Shown here: positions 26,403 to 35,410 of the stretch, one piece after another
Numbering within the stretch: position 1 is the stretch's first letter
Layout: each line of letters begins with the position of its first letter
NCBI GenBank assembly: GCA_016717145.1
Contig: JADKGD010000012.1
Location: 94,070-158,069, forward strand
From: Saprospiraceae bacterium
GTDB lineage: Bacteria > Bacteroidota > Bacteroidia > Chitinophagales > Saprospiraceae
Reading direction: 5' to 3'
Length of the DNA: 64,000 nucleotides
Made by a program: the position numbers and the translations under genes
The notes under the pieces: model-generated
The model's database searches: none
Told to the model about the DNA's origin: nothing
The model's input: the letters and a program-made list of their open reading frames with translations, nothing else

Positions 26403-27572
26403 CTATAAACCTTTGTAATATACTCTGTAAATCACATCAGCATAATCATCCGAAATCAACATTGAACCATCCGGTAAAATTTCAAAATCAACAGGTCTAC
26501 CCCAGACGTCATCATTTTTTGGATTCAACCACCCGGTTATAAAAGGTTTTGTCTCTTTGACTGTTCCATCAACATTTAATGTAGCTAAAACGATATCATA
26601 TCCACTTTTTTTACTCCGATTCCAGGATCCATGTCTTGCCACAAAAATTTGATTTTTATATTCTGAAGGAAATTGGTCTCCGGTATAAAAAATCATACCA
26701 AGTGGTGCAGTATGTGGCCCCATTTTGGCTACAGGTGGTGTAAATTGATCACATTTTTTTGTTTTACCAAATTCCGGATCCTGTACATCGCCTTGATGAC
26801 AATATGGATAACCGAAGTGCAAATTATCTTTTGGTGCGAAATTAAGCTCGCATTCGGGTACATTATCACCCATCATATCCCTGCCATTATCGGTAAAATA
26901 TAGTTGCTTTGTATCAGGATGCCAATCAAAACCCACACTATTTCTTATCCCGGAATGAACGACTTCCAATCCGGTGCCATCACTATTCATTCTGGTGATA
27001 CTAGCGTAAATCGAATCTTTGGGCTCGCAGATATTACAAGGCGCTCCTACCGGTACATATAGTTTACCATCCGGACCAAAGGCAATATACTTCCAACCAT
27101 GATGTGTTTCTTCAGGATATTTATCATATATGATAACAGGTGTTCCCGGATTGTCAAGTTTGGATGCAACATTTTCAATCTTGAGGATGCGATTGACCTC
27201 AGCAATGTAAAGATTTCCATCTTTATAAGCCACCCCATTTGGCATATTGCCACCTGTAAGAAGGGTATATTTTTTATCAACAAGCATATCGCCATCTGTA
27301 TCTTTGAGGGCATAGACATTGCCTTTGTCTCTTGTACTTACGTAAAGTATTCCTTCAGGAGAATAACACATTGACCTGGCATTAACCACACTGTCTGCAA
27401 ATATTGATATAACAAATCCAGCCGGAAGCTTAAGACTATCCAACGGAAGATTGCCTGTGTAATTTTTATCAAGCATACTAATAGGAGGATTTACGTTGTA
27501 TTTGTATTTGGCGATCATAAGAATGATCAAAATGACAGCTATGACCGCCAAAAGAATTTTAAGGTATTTCAT
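26403..27572 (-). CDS. PQQ-dependent sugar dehydrogenase-like protein (sorbosone dehydrogenase family)
   Basis: 389 aa, anchored by an N-terminal helix (ILLAVIAVILIILMIAKY) and otherwise periplasmic. It has a six-bladed propeller of the soluble glucose/sorbosone dehydrogenase type: GFVISIFADSV, NMPNGVAYKDGNLYIAEVNR, HHGWKYIAFGPDGKLYVPVG, RNSVGFDWHPDTKQLYFTDNG, HTAPLGMIFY, GRPVDFEILPDGSMLISDD. The HH and DNGRD regions correspond to the usual cofactor and calcium sites. Actual PQQ use and substrate are unproved; many Bacteroidota members are uncharacterised. Confidence 0.87.
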   Translation of the reverse strand: MKYLKILLAVIAVILIILMIAKYKYNVNPPISMLDKNYTGNLPLDSLKLPAGFVISIFADSVVNARSMCYSPEGILYVSTRDKGNVYALKDTDGDMLVDKKYTLLTGGNMPNGVAYKDGNLYIAEVNRILKIENVASKLDNPGTPVIIYDKYPEETHHGWKYIAFGPDGKLYVPVGAPCNICEPKDSIYASITRMNSDGTGLEVVHSGIRNSVGFDWHPDTKQLYFTDNGRDMMGDNVPECELNFAPKDNLHFGYPYCHQGDVQDPEFGKTKKCDQFTPPVAKMGPHTAPLGMIFYTGDQFPSEYKNQIFVARHGSWNRSKKSGYDIVLATLNVDGTVKETKPFITGWLNPKNDDVWGRPVDFEILPDGSMLISDDYADVIYRVYYKGL

Positions 27573-27655
27573 CTTGTCATAAAATTTTATGTAAAGTTAA
27601 CAACTAATTAAACAATGAAGTTTTGTTTTCAGTGTACAATGACATCTGTTTTTAT

Positions 27656-27829
27656 TCAATCCACAACAATAAAAGCATTAGCATCCAGATTTTCAATCGA
27701 CTTTATTAATGGATACCAAACCTCTTTATTAATGGCCCCATAAAGAGAGTACATTGCATTATTGATCAAACTCTGAACAATTAGCATATAGCTTGAAATA
27801 CATATTAAGCCGGTAATTATTATTTTCAT
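27656..27829 (-). CDS. Small hypothetical protein (57 aa)
   Basis: This reading frame in the 378-base interval starts with ATG at 27829 (MKIIITGLICISSYMLIVQS) and ends with TGA at 27656. It has a hydrophobic N-terminus like a signal or anchor, then MYSLYGAINKEVWYPLIKSI. It resembles nothing I recognise, and no ribosome-binding site is clear (often true in this phylum). It may be chance, but it fills most of the gap and its start suits a small exported protein. Confidence 0.35.
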   Translation of the reverse strand: MKIIITGLICISSYMLIVQSLINNAMYSLYGAINKEVWYPLIKSIENLDANAFIVVD

Positions 27830-27950
27830 GGGTTGATTTTACGCTATCAAAAACAAAAGATGTTAAATTATTCAGAAAGATAAATAAAATCTATCTGTCA
27901 TTACTGTTTGTATCGCGCTTAAACTTTTACAATACTATATAAAAGTCGTT

Positions 27951-28337
27951 TTATTTTAACCGAGTAATACTTTTATAATGATCTTCATTAACTTCCAGTG
28001 TTCTAAAAACGACGATCTGATGAATGAGCTCATATGGAATCTCTTTATCTAAGGGAAACTGAATTGATCCTTTACCTGTCTTATATTTTGATAATTCTTT
28101 CTGAAAAGCCGTATTTCCTGAAGGTAAGGCATAAAAACCAATATGATTTTTAAAGGCTGCAAAATAGACCAATGGCTTTTTATGCAGCTTAAAAGCAGGC
28201 ATATTGTAGGCAATGCATTCTGAAGCAGCTGGCGAAGTCTGAGAAATTAATGTTCTAATTTTTTTAAGAACTAAAACTACTTCTTGAGGAAACTCTTCAA
28301 GATACTGATCAACGGTTGTATAATTTTTACCATTCAT
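27951..28337 (-). CDS. DUF1801/YdhG-like protein
   Basis: 128 aa, cytoplasmic, of the YdhG/frataxin-like fold family (DUF1801). The N-terminus TTVDQYLEEFPQEVVLVLKK is characteristic, as are CIAYNMPAFKLHKKPLVYFA, IGFYALPSG and KGSIQFPLDKEIPYELI. Some relatives have been linked to iron supply in Bacillus (Fra), but for most the function is unknown. Its ATG begins five bases after the stop of a short VOC-like remnant on the same strand; PhnB/VOC and DUF1801 genes are often neighbours. Confidence 0.88.
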   Translation of the reverse strand: MNGKNYTTVDQYLEEFPQEVVLVLKKIRTLISQTSPAASECIAYNMPAFKLHKKPLVYFAAFKNHIGFYALPSGNTAFQKELSKYKTGKGSIQFPLDKEIPYELIHQIVVFRTLEVNEDHYKSITRLK

Positions 28338-28342
28338 ATCAT

Positions 28343-28462
28343 CTACTTTACTTCAACATTAAATATCCACCTCACATCATATTTATCAAATATTGAATTA
28401 TTATAATTAAATACCTCTTCTATCTGATTAGGGAAATTAAGGTGTGTAATTACTTTTATCAT
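28343..28462 (-). pseudogene. Truncated VOC/PhnB-like gene remnant
   Basis: A 39-codon frame from ATG 28462 reads ITHLNFPNQIEEVFNYNNSI, which resembles the start of PhnB-like VOC proteins (usually about 140 aa, e.g. LNFxGNxEEAFNFYKSVF). It ends in TAG right before the DUF1801 ATG. The rest of the VOC domain is missing, so an internal deletion has probably fused its start to the DUF1801 upstream region. Short homology makes this tentative. Confidence 0.45.
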
Positions 28463-28692
28463 TTTAAAAAAAAGTTTAAATGATTCAAACTAACTTGACT
28501 TAGGAAATATAGAAAGGCTACTTATTCTCCCATCACCAATTTTAACACAAATCTCACGATACGCTACTTATGTAAACAAAGCCATCGAAGATAATTAGAA
28601 AACTCTAGCCTGAAACTAATTTAAAATAAAAAACAATCTACTTTAAACCATAAAGCATCAATTTTGTCAAAGAGTAGTAAAAATAATAAATT
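28463..28692. other. Intergenic stretch without a recognisable gene
   Basis: AT-rich divergent interval between the VOC remnant and the lipoprotein gene. I see no ORF, repeat, clear TAnnTTTG promoter or RNA gene in it. Confidence 0.5.
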
Positions 28693-29532
28693 ATGTATAC
28701 TTCAAAAAAAAATCTTTTAATTTTGACTCTTTTCGTATTATGGCTTATTGCATGTAGAAAAGATGATAAAGTCGATGACGGTTATGCTCCGGGGGAGGCT
28801 CCAATTGCCAAACACCTTTTTGATGCTGCAAGAGATGAAGTTGATCAACAATTAAATCTTCAAACCAGCCTTAATGGCTTTACCAATAATACAGAATCGA
28901 AGCCCAGAGGTGGCTGCGCCACTGTCAGTATTGCACCGACTGGCAATGTTTTTCCTAAAATCGTAACTATTGTTTTTCCATCCGGCTGCAAGACGTTTGC
29001 CGGAGCTGATATCGAAGGCACCGTCGCAATAACAATAAGCGGCAGAGTCCGTGAAATCGGATCAATCGCAACATTTACACTAAATGGACTTAAATATAAA
29101 AATTATGCCCTTTCAGGAAATTATGTGGTTACTTTCTTAGGCCCAAATGCTCATAAAACTATGATATCAAATGGGCAAGTTGTTACTCCTGAAGGTAAAA
29201 TCATCACCTACACCGCTAGTAATAGTGCCATGCAGACTGGTGGAACAAACACGACGTTTAAGACCAACCCTGCAACTTTTCTTCAGGATGATGTTTACGA
29301 AATCATGTCCACGAGTTCAGGGATAAACAGTAGAGGGCATAATTTTACACTCACAACCGAAAAACCCATCGTCTATAGTGTAGCTTGCCAATGGATAATA
29401 TCGGGCAAAATTACGATAACAGAAGATTCACGGCCAAATATTACAACAGCACTTGATTATGGAGATGGCAGTTGTGATAATAAAGCTGAGCTTTTTATTA
29501 ATAACGTCTCTACCATTATTAATTTACCATAA
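28693..29532 (+). CDS. Lipoprotein of unknown function
   Basis: 279 aa with a lipoprotein signal (LTLFVLWLIAC, Cys21) followed by an acidic stretch (RKDDKVDDG). The mature part is beta-rich with spaced cysteines (GGCATVSIAPTGNVFPKIV, FPSGCKTFAGADIEGTVAI, VACQWIISGKITI, YGDGSCDNKAELFI). This pattern recurs in Bacteroidota cell-surface lipoproteins, but I know no function for it. It is monocistronic and ends at a strong terminator shared with the convergent POT gene. Confidence 0.8.
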   Translation: MYTSKKNLLILTLFVLWLIACRKDDKVDDGYAPGEAPIAKHLFDAARDEVDQQLNLQTSLNGFTNNTESKPRGGCATVSIAPTGNVFPKIVTIVFPSGCKTFAGADIEGTVAITISGRVREIGSIATFTLNGLKYKNYALSGNYVVTFLGPNAHKTMISNGQVVTPEGKIITYTASNSAMQTGGTNTTFKTNPATFLQDDVYEIMSTSSGINSRGHNFTLTTEKPIVYSVACQWIISGKITITEDSRPNITTALDYGDGSCDNKAELFINNVSTIINLP

Positions 29533-29541
29533 TACATAAAA

Positions 29542-29577
29542 AAGCCCGATAAAAATCATTAGACTTTTATCGGGCTT
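29542..29577. terminator. Bidirectional terminator
   Basis: AAGCCCGATAAAA (29542-29554) pairs with TTTTATCGGGCTT (29565-29577), with A and T runs on either side. It lies between the convergent lipoprotein gene and the POT transporter gene and suits both. Confidence 0.85.
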
Positions 29578-29594
29578 AACTTTATTGAATAATA

Positions 29595-31415
29595 TTATCT
29601 TACTCCATGCATAAGTTTTTTTATAAACGGAGACATAACAAGAGAAAAAGCCGCAAGAACAAATGAAATTATAGCAAGCATCCAAAAGAAATAACTAATA
29701 CCATTTTTTTCTGCAATTTGTTCTACATTCTCTCCGAATACACCTGCTCCTTTCATCCCAATAGCAATAGCCAGGTACCAAACGCCAAACATAAAAGCAA
29801 TCATTCGTGCAGGCACAAGTTTACTTACATATGACAAGCCAACAGGAGAAACACATAGTTCGCCCATGGTATGAAACAAATAAACCAGAATCAACCATAT
29901 CATACTAACAGATGCAGTTTGAGCTCCCGGTGCTATACCGTCGGAACCAAATGCAACCGCAACCATTCCTAAGCCCAATAATACCATTCCAATTGCCCAT
30001 TTTGCATTTGCACTCGGATTGTATTTACTCTCCCAAATTTTTGAAAACAATGGAGCGAGTGTAATGATAAACAACGAATTTAATGTAGAAAACCAGGTGG
30101 CTGGAACTTCCGTCAAAGGTATGGTTACCTTATCTATTTTTAAAAACGATAAAACACCATCATCCAAAGTAATATAACCTGCCGTATAATAATCTTTGAC
30201 CAACATCCACAAGGCTATTGCCCAAATGATCACAAAACTTATGGTCAAAAAAATACTGGCCACAGTATAGGTTTTAAATGTATTTTTGAATAATTTAAAC
30301 ATTACCCAATTGATTATTATTAGCGGTACCAGGGTTAGCATTGAATTCATAATCAGGAACATCAGGCTAGAATCACCGGTAAGAACTCTGTTGGTATACT
30401 TAGCAGCAAAAACAGTCAGGCTATTAGGTGATTGTTCGAATATTGCCCAAAAGAAAATGGTAATAAAAGCGAAAAATAAGACTGCCATTAGTTTTTCTCT
30501 CGTGACCTTGGAATACTGAGTTAATCTGTACGCAACCAAAATCAAAAAAATAACCAAAGCAGAGAGAATGGCAACGGTATTGCCCGAATAACCCAATAGT
30601 TCAAAATTAAACATGTTAAAACTACTTCCGTAGATTTTAGCAATTTTAGTAGCAGGAGAGTTTATTAACCACATCATTGCTAATATAATGCTTACACCTA
30701 CCATGCCAAGTTGCCAATATTCAAAGGGCACACGTTTATCAGAGTCGTTGACATCAATAATTATTTTGTCTTTAGCTATTGGCTTTAAACCTATATTTCC
30801 AAAAATATTTTGAGAAAGCCAAAACTGCAATGTGCCAAAAAACATAAAAATCCCAGCTAAACCAAAGCCATAACCCCAGCCAACTTTTTCACCAAGATAA
30901 CCACAAAGCAAAATACCAAAAAAAGCTCCGGCATTTACCCCCATATAAAAAATGGTATATGCACCATCTTTTTTTTCAGGATGGTCTTTATACATTTCCG
31001 AAATTATAGATGTCATATTTGGTTTAAAAAAACCATTTCCAAAAACTAATAAAATAAGGCCGAGATATATTGATACTGTACTTTCAAAAGCCATAGAAAA
31101 ATGACCTAATGTCATCAATGTTGCACCCAAAACTACTGCCCATCGAAAACCGATTACTTTATCTGCAAAATATCCACCCATCATTGTGGAAAGATAAACA
31201 AGACCCACGTAGGTGCCAAATAACGATGAAGCAGTGGCTTGTTCCCATTCCCATCCACCTTTGATTATCGGAGCCATAAAAAACAAAACCAATAAGGACC
31301 GCATGCCATAAAATGAAAATCGTTCCCACATCTCTGTAAAAAACAAAATAAACAATGCCGCCGGATGGCCCAATACATTTGTTTTAAAAAAATCATTTGA
31401 AGTTTGATCTGACAT
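29595..31415 (-). CDS. POT family proton-coupled peptide transporter, copy 1
   Basis: 606-aa inner-membrane symporter importing di- and tripeptides with protons. It has the POT motif ExxERFxFY (EMWERFSFYGMR, residues 28-39), the PTR2 signature GNGFFKPNMTSI and NAGAFFGILLCG. About 14 membrane helices are expected. It is roughly 100 residues longer than the adjacent copy, mostly in the middle loops and an added helix region (about 400-440). The two genes are in tandem, 37 bases apart, on one strand, and form a probable operon. Confidence 0.93.
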   Translation of the reverse strand: MSDQTSNDFFKTNVLGHPAALFILFFTEMWERFSFYGMRSLLVLFFMAPIIKGGWEWEQATASSLFGTYVGLVYLSTMMGGYFADKVIGFRWAVVLGATLMTLGHFSMAFESTVSIYLGLILLVFGNGFFKPNMTSIISEMYKDHPEKKDGAYTIFYMGVNAGAFFGILLCGYLGEKVGWGYGFGLAGIFMFFGTLQFWLSQNIFGNIGLKPIAKDKIIIDVNDSDKRVPFEYWQLGMVGVSIILAMMWLINSPATKIAKIYGSSFNMFNFELLGYSGNTVAILSALVIFLILVAYRLTQYSKVTREKLMAVLFFAFITIFFWAIFEQSPNSLTVFAAKYTNRVLTGDSSLMFLIMNSMLTLVPLIIINWVMFKLFKNTFKTYTVASIFLTISFVIIWAIALWMLVKDYYTAGYITLDDGVLSFLKIDKVTIPLTEVPATWFSTLNSLFIITLAPLFSKIWESKYNPSANAKWAIGMVLLGLGMVAVAFGSDGIAPGAQTASVSMIWLILVYLFHTMGELCVSPVGLSYVSKLVPARMIAFMFGVWYLAIAIGMKGAGVFGENVEQIAEKNGISYFFWMLAIISFVLAAFSLVMSPFIKKLMHGVR

Positions 31416-31452
31416 AAAGAAGTATTTGATTTGAGTTTTTGATTTTTTGGCT

Positions 31453-32958
31453 TTATTTGACTTCCTGCATTAATTTACGAATCACCGGAGACAAAATAAT
31501 CAGTATCACTCCTGCAATTAAGGCGTATATGGACAATTGATAGTAACCATCCGTATAAGCTATCAGCTTTTCAGGCAAACCGGCATTTTCGTCCGGTGTT
31601 GACATTCCGGCACCAAGTAATCCCGCTGCATACTGACCGTAAGCACTTGCCAAAAACCACATTCCCATCATCATCCCGCCGAGGTGCTTGGGAGATAGTT
31701 TTGTTACAATAGAAAGACCTATAGGAGAGAGACAAAGTTCGCCGATCGTAATGATCAGATAGGCTGCTGTAAACACATTAAGGGAAGTAATACCCAGCTC
31801 ATTTGCATAAAATCTTGTGGCGTAAAATATATAAAAAGCTGCTGCCAAAAACAAAAAAGCCAATCCAAATTTCATTACAGTGTTAGGTTCAATTTTTCTT
31901 CCTGACATCCACACCCAAAGCAAACCTATCAATGGACTGAACAAGATTACAAAAAGTGAATTGGATGTATTATTTATCACATTAGGATCGATATGCATGC
32001 CCAGCAAATTAAACTCAAGATTTCTTTTTGCAAAAAGAGATAAGGATCCCCCGCTTTGTTCAAAAAACGCCCAGAAGATAATCGAAAAAAGTATAAAAAT
32101 TAATGCCGCAATGAGTTTTTTTCTGGTTGCTTCGCTTGAAATTTTTAACATTTCATAAATAAAATATATAATAGCCAAAGGGCCTATTGTATACATAAAC
32201 ATATCGGTATAATCCGTATTTTTGATCATTATAAATATCAGTGGAATACTTAATAGTGAACCAATATAAACCATAAGTTCTTTTTTCTTACGGCTGCTTT
32301 CGTCGAGGTTTAGCAATGGTGAATCTCCAATAGGGCCCAAATGTTTTTTTGTAAATGCAAAGGTAACTAAGCCAAGAATCATGACAAGAGCTGCAGCAAG
32401 AAATGCATAACTCCAGCTATAATATTTTCCTAAATATACACACAATGCACCACCCAATAACGCACCAATATTTATGCCTGAATAAAATAGACCAAATCCT
32501 GCATCCCTGCGGCTGTCACCTTCCTTATACAAATCACCTACCATAGAAGATATGTTGGGTTTAAAAAATCCGGTTCCTATGATTGATAGTGTAATGCCTA
32601 AATAAAACATAGTTTGGGGTGAAAAAGCGATAATAAGGTTGCCTGTAATCATGACCATTCCACCAAAAAATAAAGACTTTCTGAATCCTAATACTTTATC
32701 TGCAAATATGCCTCCTATAAAGGTAAAGGCATAAACAAAGGCTTGAATGGCACCATATTTCAGATTTGCATCTTTGTCCGATAAGGCCAATCCTAAAACC
32801 TGATCAACCATAAAAATGGTAAGAACTCCCCTCATTCCGTAAAAACAGAAACGTTCCCACATTTCGGTGAAAAATAAATACCATAGTTGTTTGGGATAAT
32901 TTCCTTCGAAATTTTGAATTTCCTGGAGTGTCGGTTTTACGAAAGTGGCTTGACTCAT
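31453..32958 (-). CDS. POT family proton-coupled peptide transporter, copy 2
   Basis: 501 aa, upstream gene of the tandem pair. It has the proton-coupling motif EMWERFCFYGMRG (residues 32-44), GTGFFKPNISSMVGDLY and FYSGINIGALLGG. It is clearly related to copy 1 but divergent, so this is an old duplication. Having two POT carriers next to each other, with DPP11-like and DPP IV-like peptidases elsewhere in the window, suggests different dipeptide preferences. It starts at ATG 32958, with about 300 bases of AT-rich leader. Confidence 0.93.
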   Translation of the reverse strand: MSQATFVKPTLQEIQNFEGNYPKQLWYLFFTEMWERFCFYGMRGVLTIFMVDQVLGLALSDKDANLKYGAIQAFVYAFTFIGGIFADKVLGFRKSLFFGGMVMITGNLIIAFSPQTMFYLGITLSIIGTGFFKPNISSMVGDLYKEGDSRRDAGFGLFYSGINIGALLGGALCVYLGKYYSWSYAFLAAALVMILGLVTFAFTKKHLGPIGDSPLLNLDESSRKKKELMVYIGSLLSIPLIFIMIKNTDYTDMFMYTIGPLAIIYFIYEMLKISSEATRKKLIAALIFILFSIIFWAFFEQSGGSLSLFAKRNLEFNLLGMHIDPNVINNTSNSLFVILFSPLIGLLWVWMSGRKIEPNTVMKFGLAFLFLAAAFYIFYATRFYANELGITSLNVFTAAYLIITIGELCLSPIGLSIVTKLSPKHLGGMMMGMWFLASAYGQYAAGLLGAGMSTPDENAGLPEKLIAYTDGYYQLSIYALIAGVILIILSPVIRKLMQEVK

Positions 32959-33255
32959 GAATATTGGTTTTTAATGATAAAATTGTTTGACAAATTTGAA
33001 ATCGGGCTCTAAAATAGGTCAATAATTGTATTAATCACCAAGAATACACTTAAAATTTTCTTATATTATTCAATAGATAATTAGTAATTTGCAAGAACAA
33101 CCAATTACGATTATACTAATTAAATAAAATTTAAAATATTATTCCGAAGATATTATTCAATCTTATTTTAAACGAATAAAACGAATTCATTACATGAAGG
33201 AGGGAAATTTAATTCTGAAAGCTTTAGAAAGAAATATTATTGGATATGCCTTAGA

Positions 33256-34281
33256 CTATTTATTTATAGTCTTGATAAGGCTCTTTGCTTTTTTACTGCC
33301 TTTTGCTGCAGCATCTTTGATGTCTTTAACATAGCCACTTTTTCCTGCTTTTTGCTTGGCAATGCCACGATAGGTTAATAACTCAGCAGCATCTACACCA
33401 TCCTCAGGGTTATCAGGTAAGTTAATGGCTTTATCAAAAGCCTTTAAAGCATCTACATATTCTTCCAATTCGAGAAGTACTAAGCCATATTGGTAAAATG
33501 ACCATCTTACCCAGAATTTATTGGGATTATCTGATTCGAACGCCCTGGAGGTAAAAAGTTTTAAATCAAAAGCAGCTTTTTGCCATTCCTTGAGTTTGAT
33601 ATGACACTCAGCCTTTAATTTTCGCGACTTCCAGTACAAGGTTTGAAGTGCAATCGATTTCTTTATTGATTCGTCAAGATTTAATATAGCTTCCATCCAT
33701 TCTTCTTTGAGCATATGTATCTTGGCTATGCCATAATAAGCTGTAGGAATGGTGGGATCAATAGCAATACATTTATTATAATCTCGTAAAGCATCATGAT
33801 AATTTCGCATTATAAAATTTACTTTAGCCCTTCTTTCATAGGCTTGTGCATGTCTATCATACTTTTCTATGGCTTGGCTTAATGCTTCCAAAGCATCTTT
33901 TTCTTTACCACTTACTTTTACCAGTTTTCGACCCCTAACAAAAGACTGAACTGCACCTTTATCACTATCAGGCTCCAATGTAAGAAAATGGACAATCTCA
34001 CCTTCATTTATCAACCACGCTCTAATAGATCCTGCAATGGCAAACTGAGCGCAATATCCAAGCAAAGAAGTGGTAGTCCGAAATGCCTTATCAGTTACCT
34101 GACTTACATGTCTTGGAATCTCAAGAGACATTTCATCATCTTTAAATATATCTTCATATTTAAAAAATACATCTGTCTTATAATAATTCTCAAGACGTTG
34201 TAAAAACATTTTGGTTACCTTATCATAGCTCTTACGTGTCCCAAATTCCAGTCTGCCTTGAATGATTGTCTTAAGGTACAT
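33256..34281 (-). CDS. Tetratricopeptide repeat protein
   Basis: 341 aa, no signal peptide. The first 120 residues are not recognised. From about residue 128 come TPR units: SQAIEKYDRHAQAYERRAKV, NYHDALRDYNKCIAIDPTIP, EWMEAILNLDESIKKS, EWQKAAFDLKLF and EYVDALKAFDKAINLPDNP. The C-terminus is Lys/Ala-rich. It is probably a protein-protein scaffold. It is flanked by intervals of 174 and 297 bases and looks monocistronic. The family is clear, the partner is not. Confidence 0.85.
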   Translation of the reverse strand: MYLKTIIQGRLEFGTRKSYDKVTKMFLQRLENYYKTDVFFKYEDIFKDDEMSLEIPRHVSQVTDKAFRTTTSLLGYCAQFAIAGSIRAWLINEGEIVHFLTLEPDSDKGAVQSFVRGRKLVKVSGKEKDALEALSQAIEKYDRHAQAYERRAKVNFIMRNYHDALRDYNKCIAIDPTIPTAYYGIAKIHMLKEEWMEAILNLDESIKKSIALQTLYWKSRKLKAECHIKLKEWQKAAFDLKLFTSRAFESDNPNKFWVRWSFYQYGLVLLELEEYVDALKAFDKAINLPDNPEDGVDAAELLTYRGIAKQKAGKSGYVKDIKDAAAKGSKKAKSLIKTINK

Positions 34282-34456
34282 TTATATTAAGTTACGTATA
34301 ATACATAGAAAAAATCATTCCAACTTTCCACAATCTGTGAAAGAAGCTGAAATAATATATTTTGAGGGAATTAATTATTGTATGTTGTTAAAAAAACAAG
34401 GGGGCTTAAAACTATTAACTTAAAAACACATATCACAGTATTTTTGCGTATTTTGA

Positions 34457-35233
34457 TCATACTAGATCTTCACCGATTCCTATTTCATCTATGATATCCA
34501 CCTTTTCGTCAAGGCCTGTTATATCAGCGTATCCTGCATAGTCAGCTGTAAAAATGACCGGAACAGCCACAAAAATCCCAACTATCAATGCCAACAAACC
34601 AACTATAAATACGGGAATTGCCATAAGTCCAAATCCAATATGTCCTAACAAATTTTTATTTACCAGAGCCCAACTTGTCTTCAAAGCTTGTATAGCTTCA
34701 TATTGGTGAAAAACAATCAGATAGTTAGCCCACCTAAAAGAAATAAAAATATACCCTTCTATCAGCCCTATAATGGCTATCAACCACCAATAATCCATCA
34801 TCGATTCAAATGAGTCAGAGATCAATTCCATATCCTGAAACATAAATGCTTTAAAAAAAGCAATGCCCAATATGACGATGACCGGTGAAACAACAATAAG
34901 TGCAATTACAGTTTTAACAATATTGGCTATCAGCAATGGCACAAAATGCTCAAAACCTTTAAAAAAATTACCAAATTCATTGTCATTTTTTAACTCCTGA
35001 TCATTGGCAGCTATTGGAATACCCACCTGAAGAGGAGGATTGATTATCATTTGTAAAATAGATCCCACTAAGGGTATAAGCCCTAAAATAATACCTACTA
35101 ATATTTGGATGGCTTCAAAACCCAGATATCCACCAGGGTTTTGAGAAAATATTTTCCAACCTTTAGAATAATACGACATAGTATTAAAATCGTAGCCATT
35201 CTCAATAGCATCTTGAATTTTATTATTACCCAT
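34457..35233 (-). CDS. Multi-pass membrane protein (DUF975-like)
   Basis: 258 aa with five or six predicted helices (e.g. IQILVGIILGLIPLVGSILQ, IANIVKTVIALIVVSPVIVI, YWWLIAIIGLIEGYIFISF, VGLLALIVGIFVAVPVIF). The mixture of N-terminal amphipathic region (SYYSKGWKIFSQNPGGYLGF) and RWANYLIVFHQYEAIQAL resembles Bacteroidota membrane proteins grouped with DUF975. The C-terminus is acidic and cytoplasmic. Function unknown. Confidence 0.78.
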   Translation of the reverse strand: MGNNKIQDAIENGYDFNTMSYYSKGWKIFSQNPGGYLGFEAIQILVGIILGLIPLVGSILQMIINPPLQVGIPIAANDQELKNDNEFGNFFKGFEHFVPLLIANIVKTVIALIVVSPVIVILGIAFFKAFMFQDMELISDSFESMMDYWWLIAIIGLIEGYIFISFRWANYLIVFHQYEAIQALKTSWALVNKNLLGHIGFGLMAIPVFIVGLLALIVGIFVAVPVIFTADYAGYADITGLDEKVDIIDEIGIGEDLV

Positions 35234-35410
35234 AAATATATATCAATGCAACCATGAAATAAACAGTAAAGATGGTCAAATAAACCTGTATTTTATAATA
35301 TTTTTTGTTTATTTTACTGAAGGTCTAAGAATTGTAGGGACACCGTATATCATACAAAAATTTAAACCACAAATTAATTCCAAATAAACTGCATTATAAA
35401 ATATAATGGG

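Noticed and set aside
33253..33270. GACTAT...ATAGTC hairpin at the end of the TPR gene
   Set aside because: The stem is only six A/T-rich pairs and overlaps the stop codon without a U-run, so it is not supported as a terminator.
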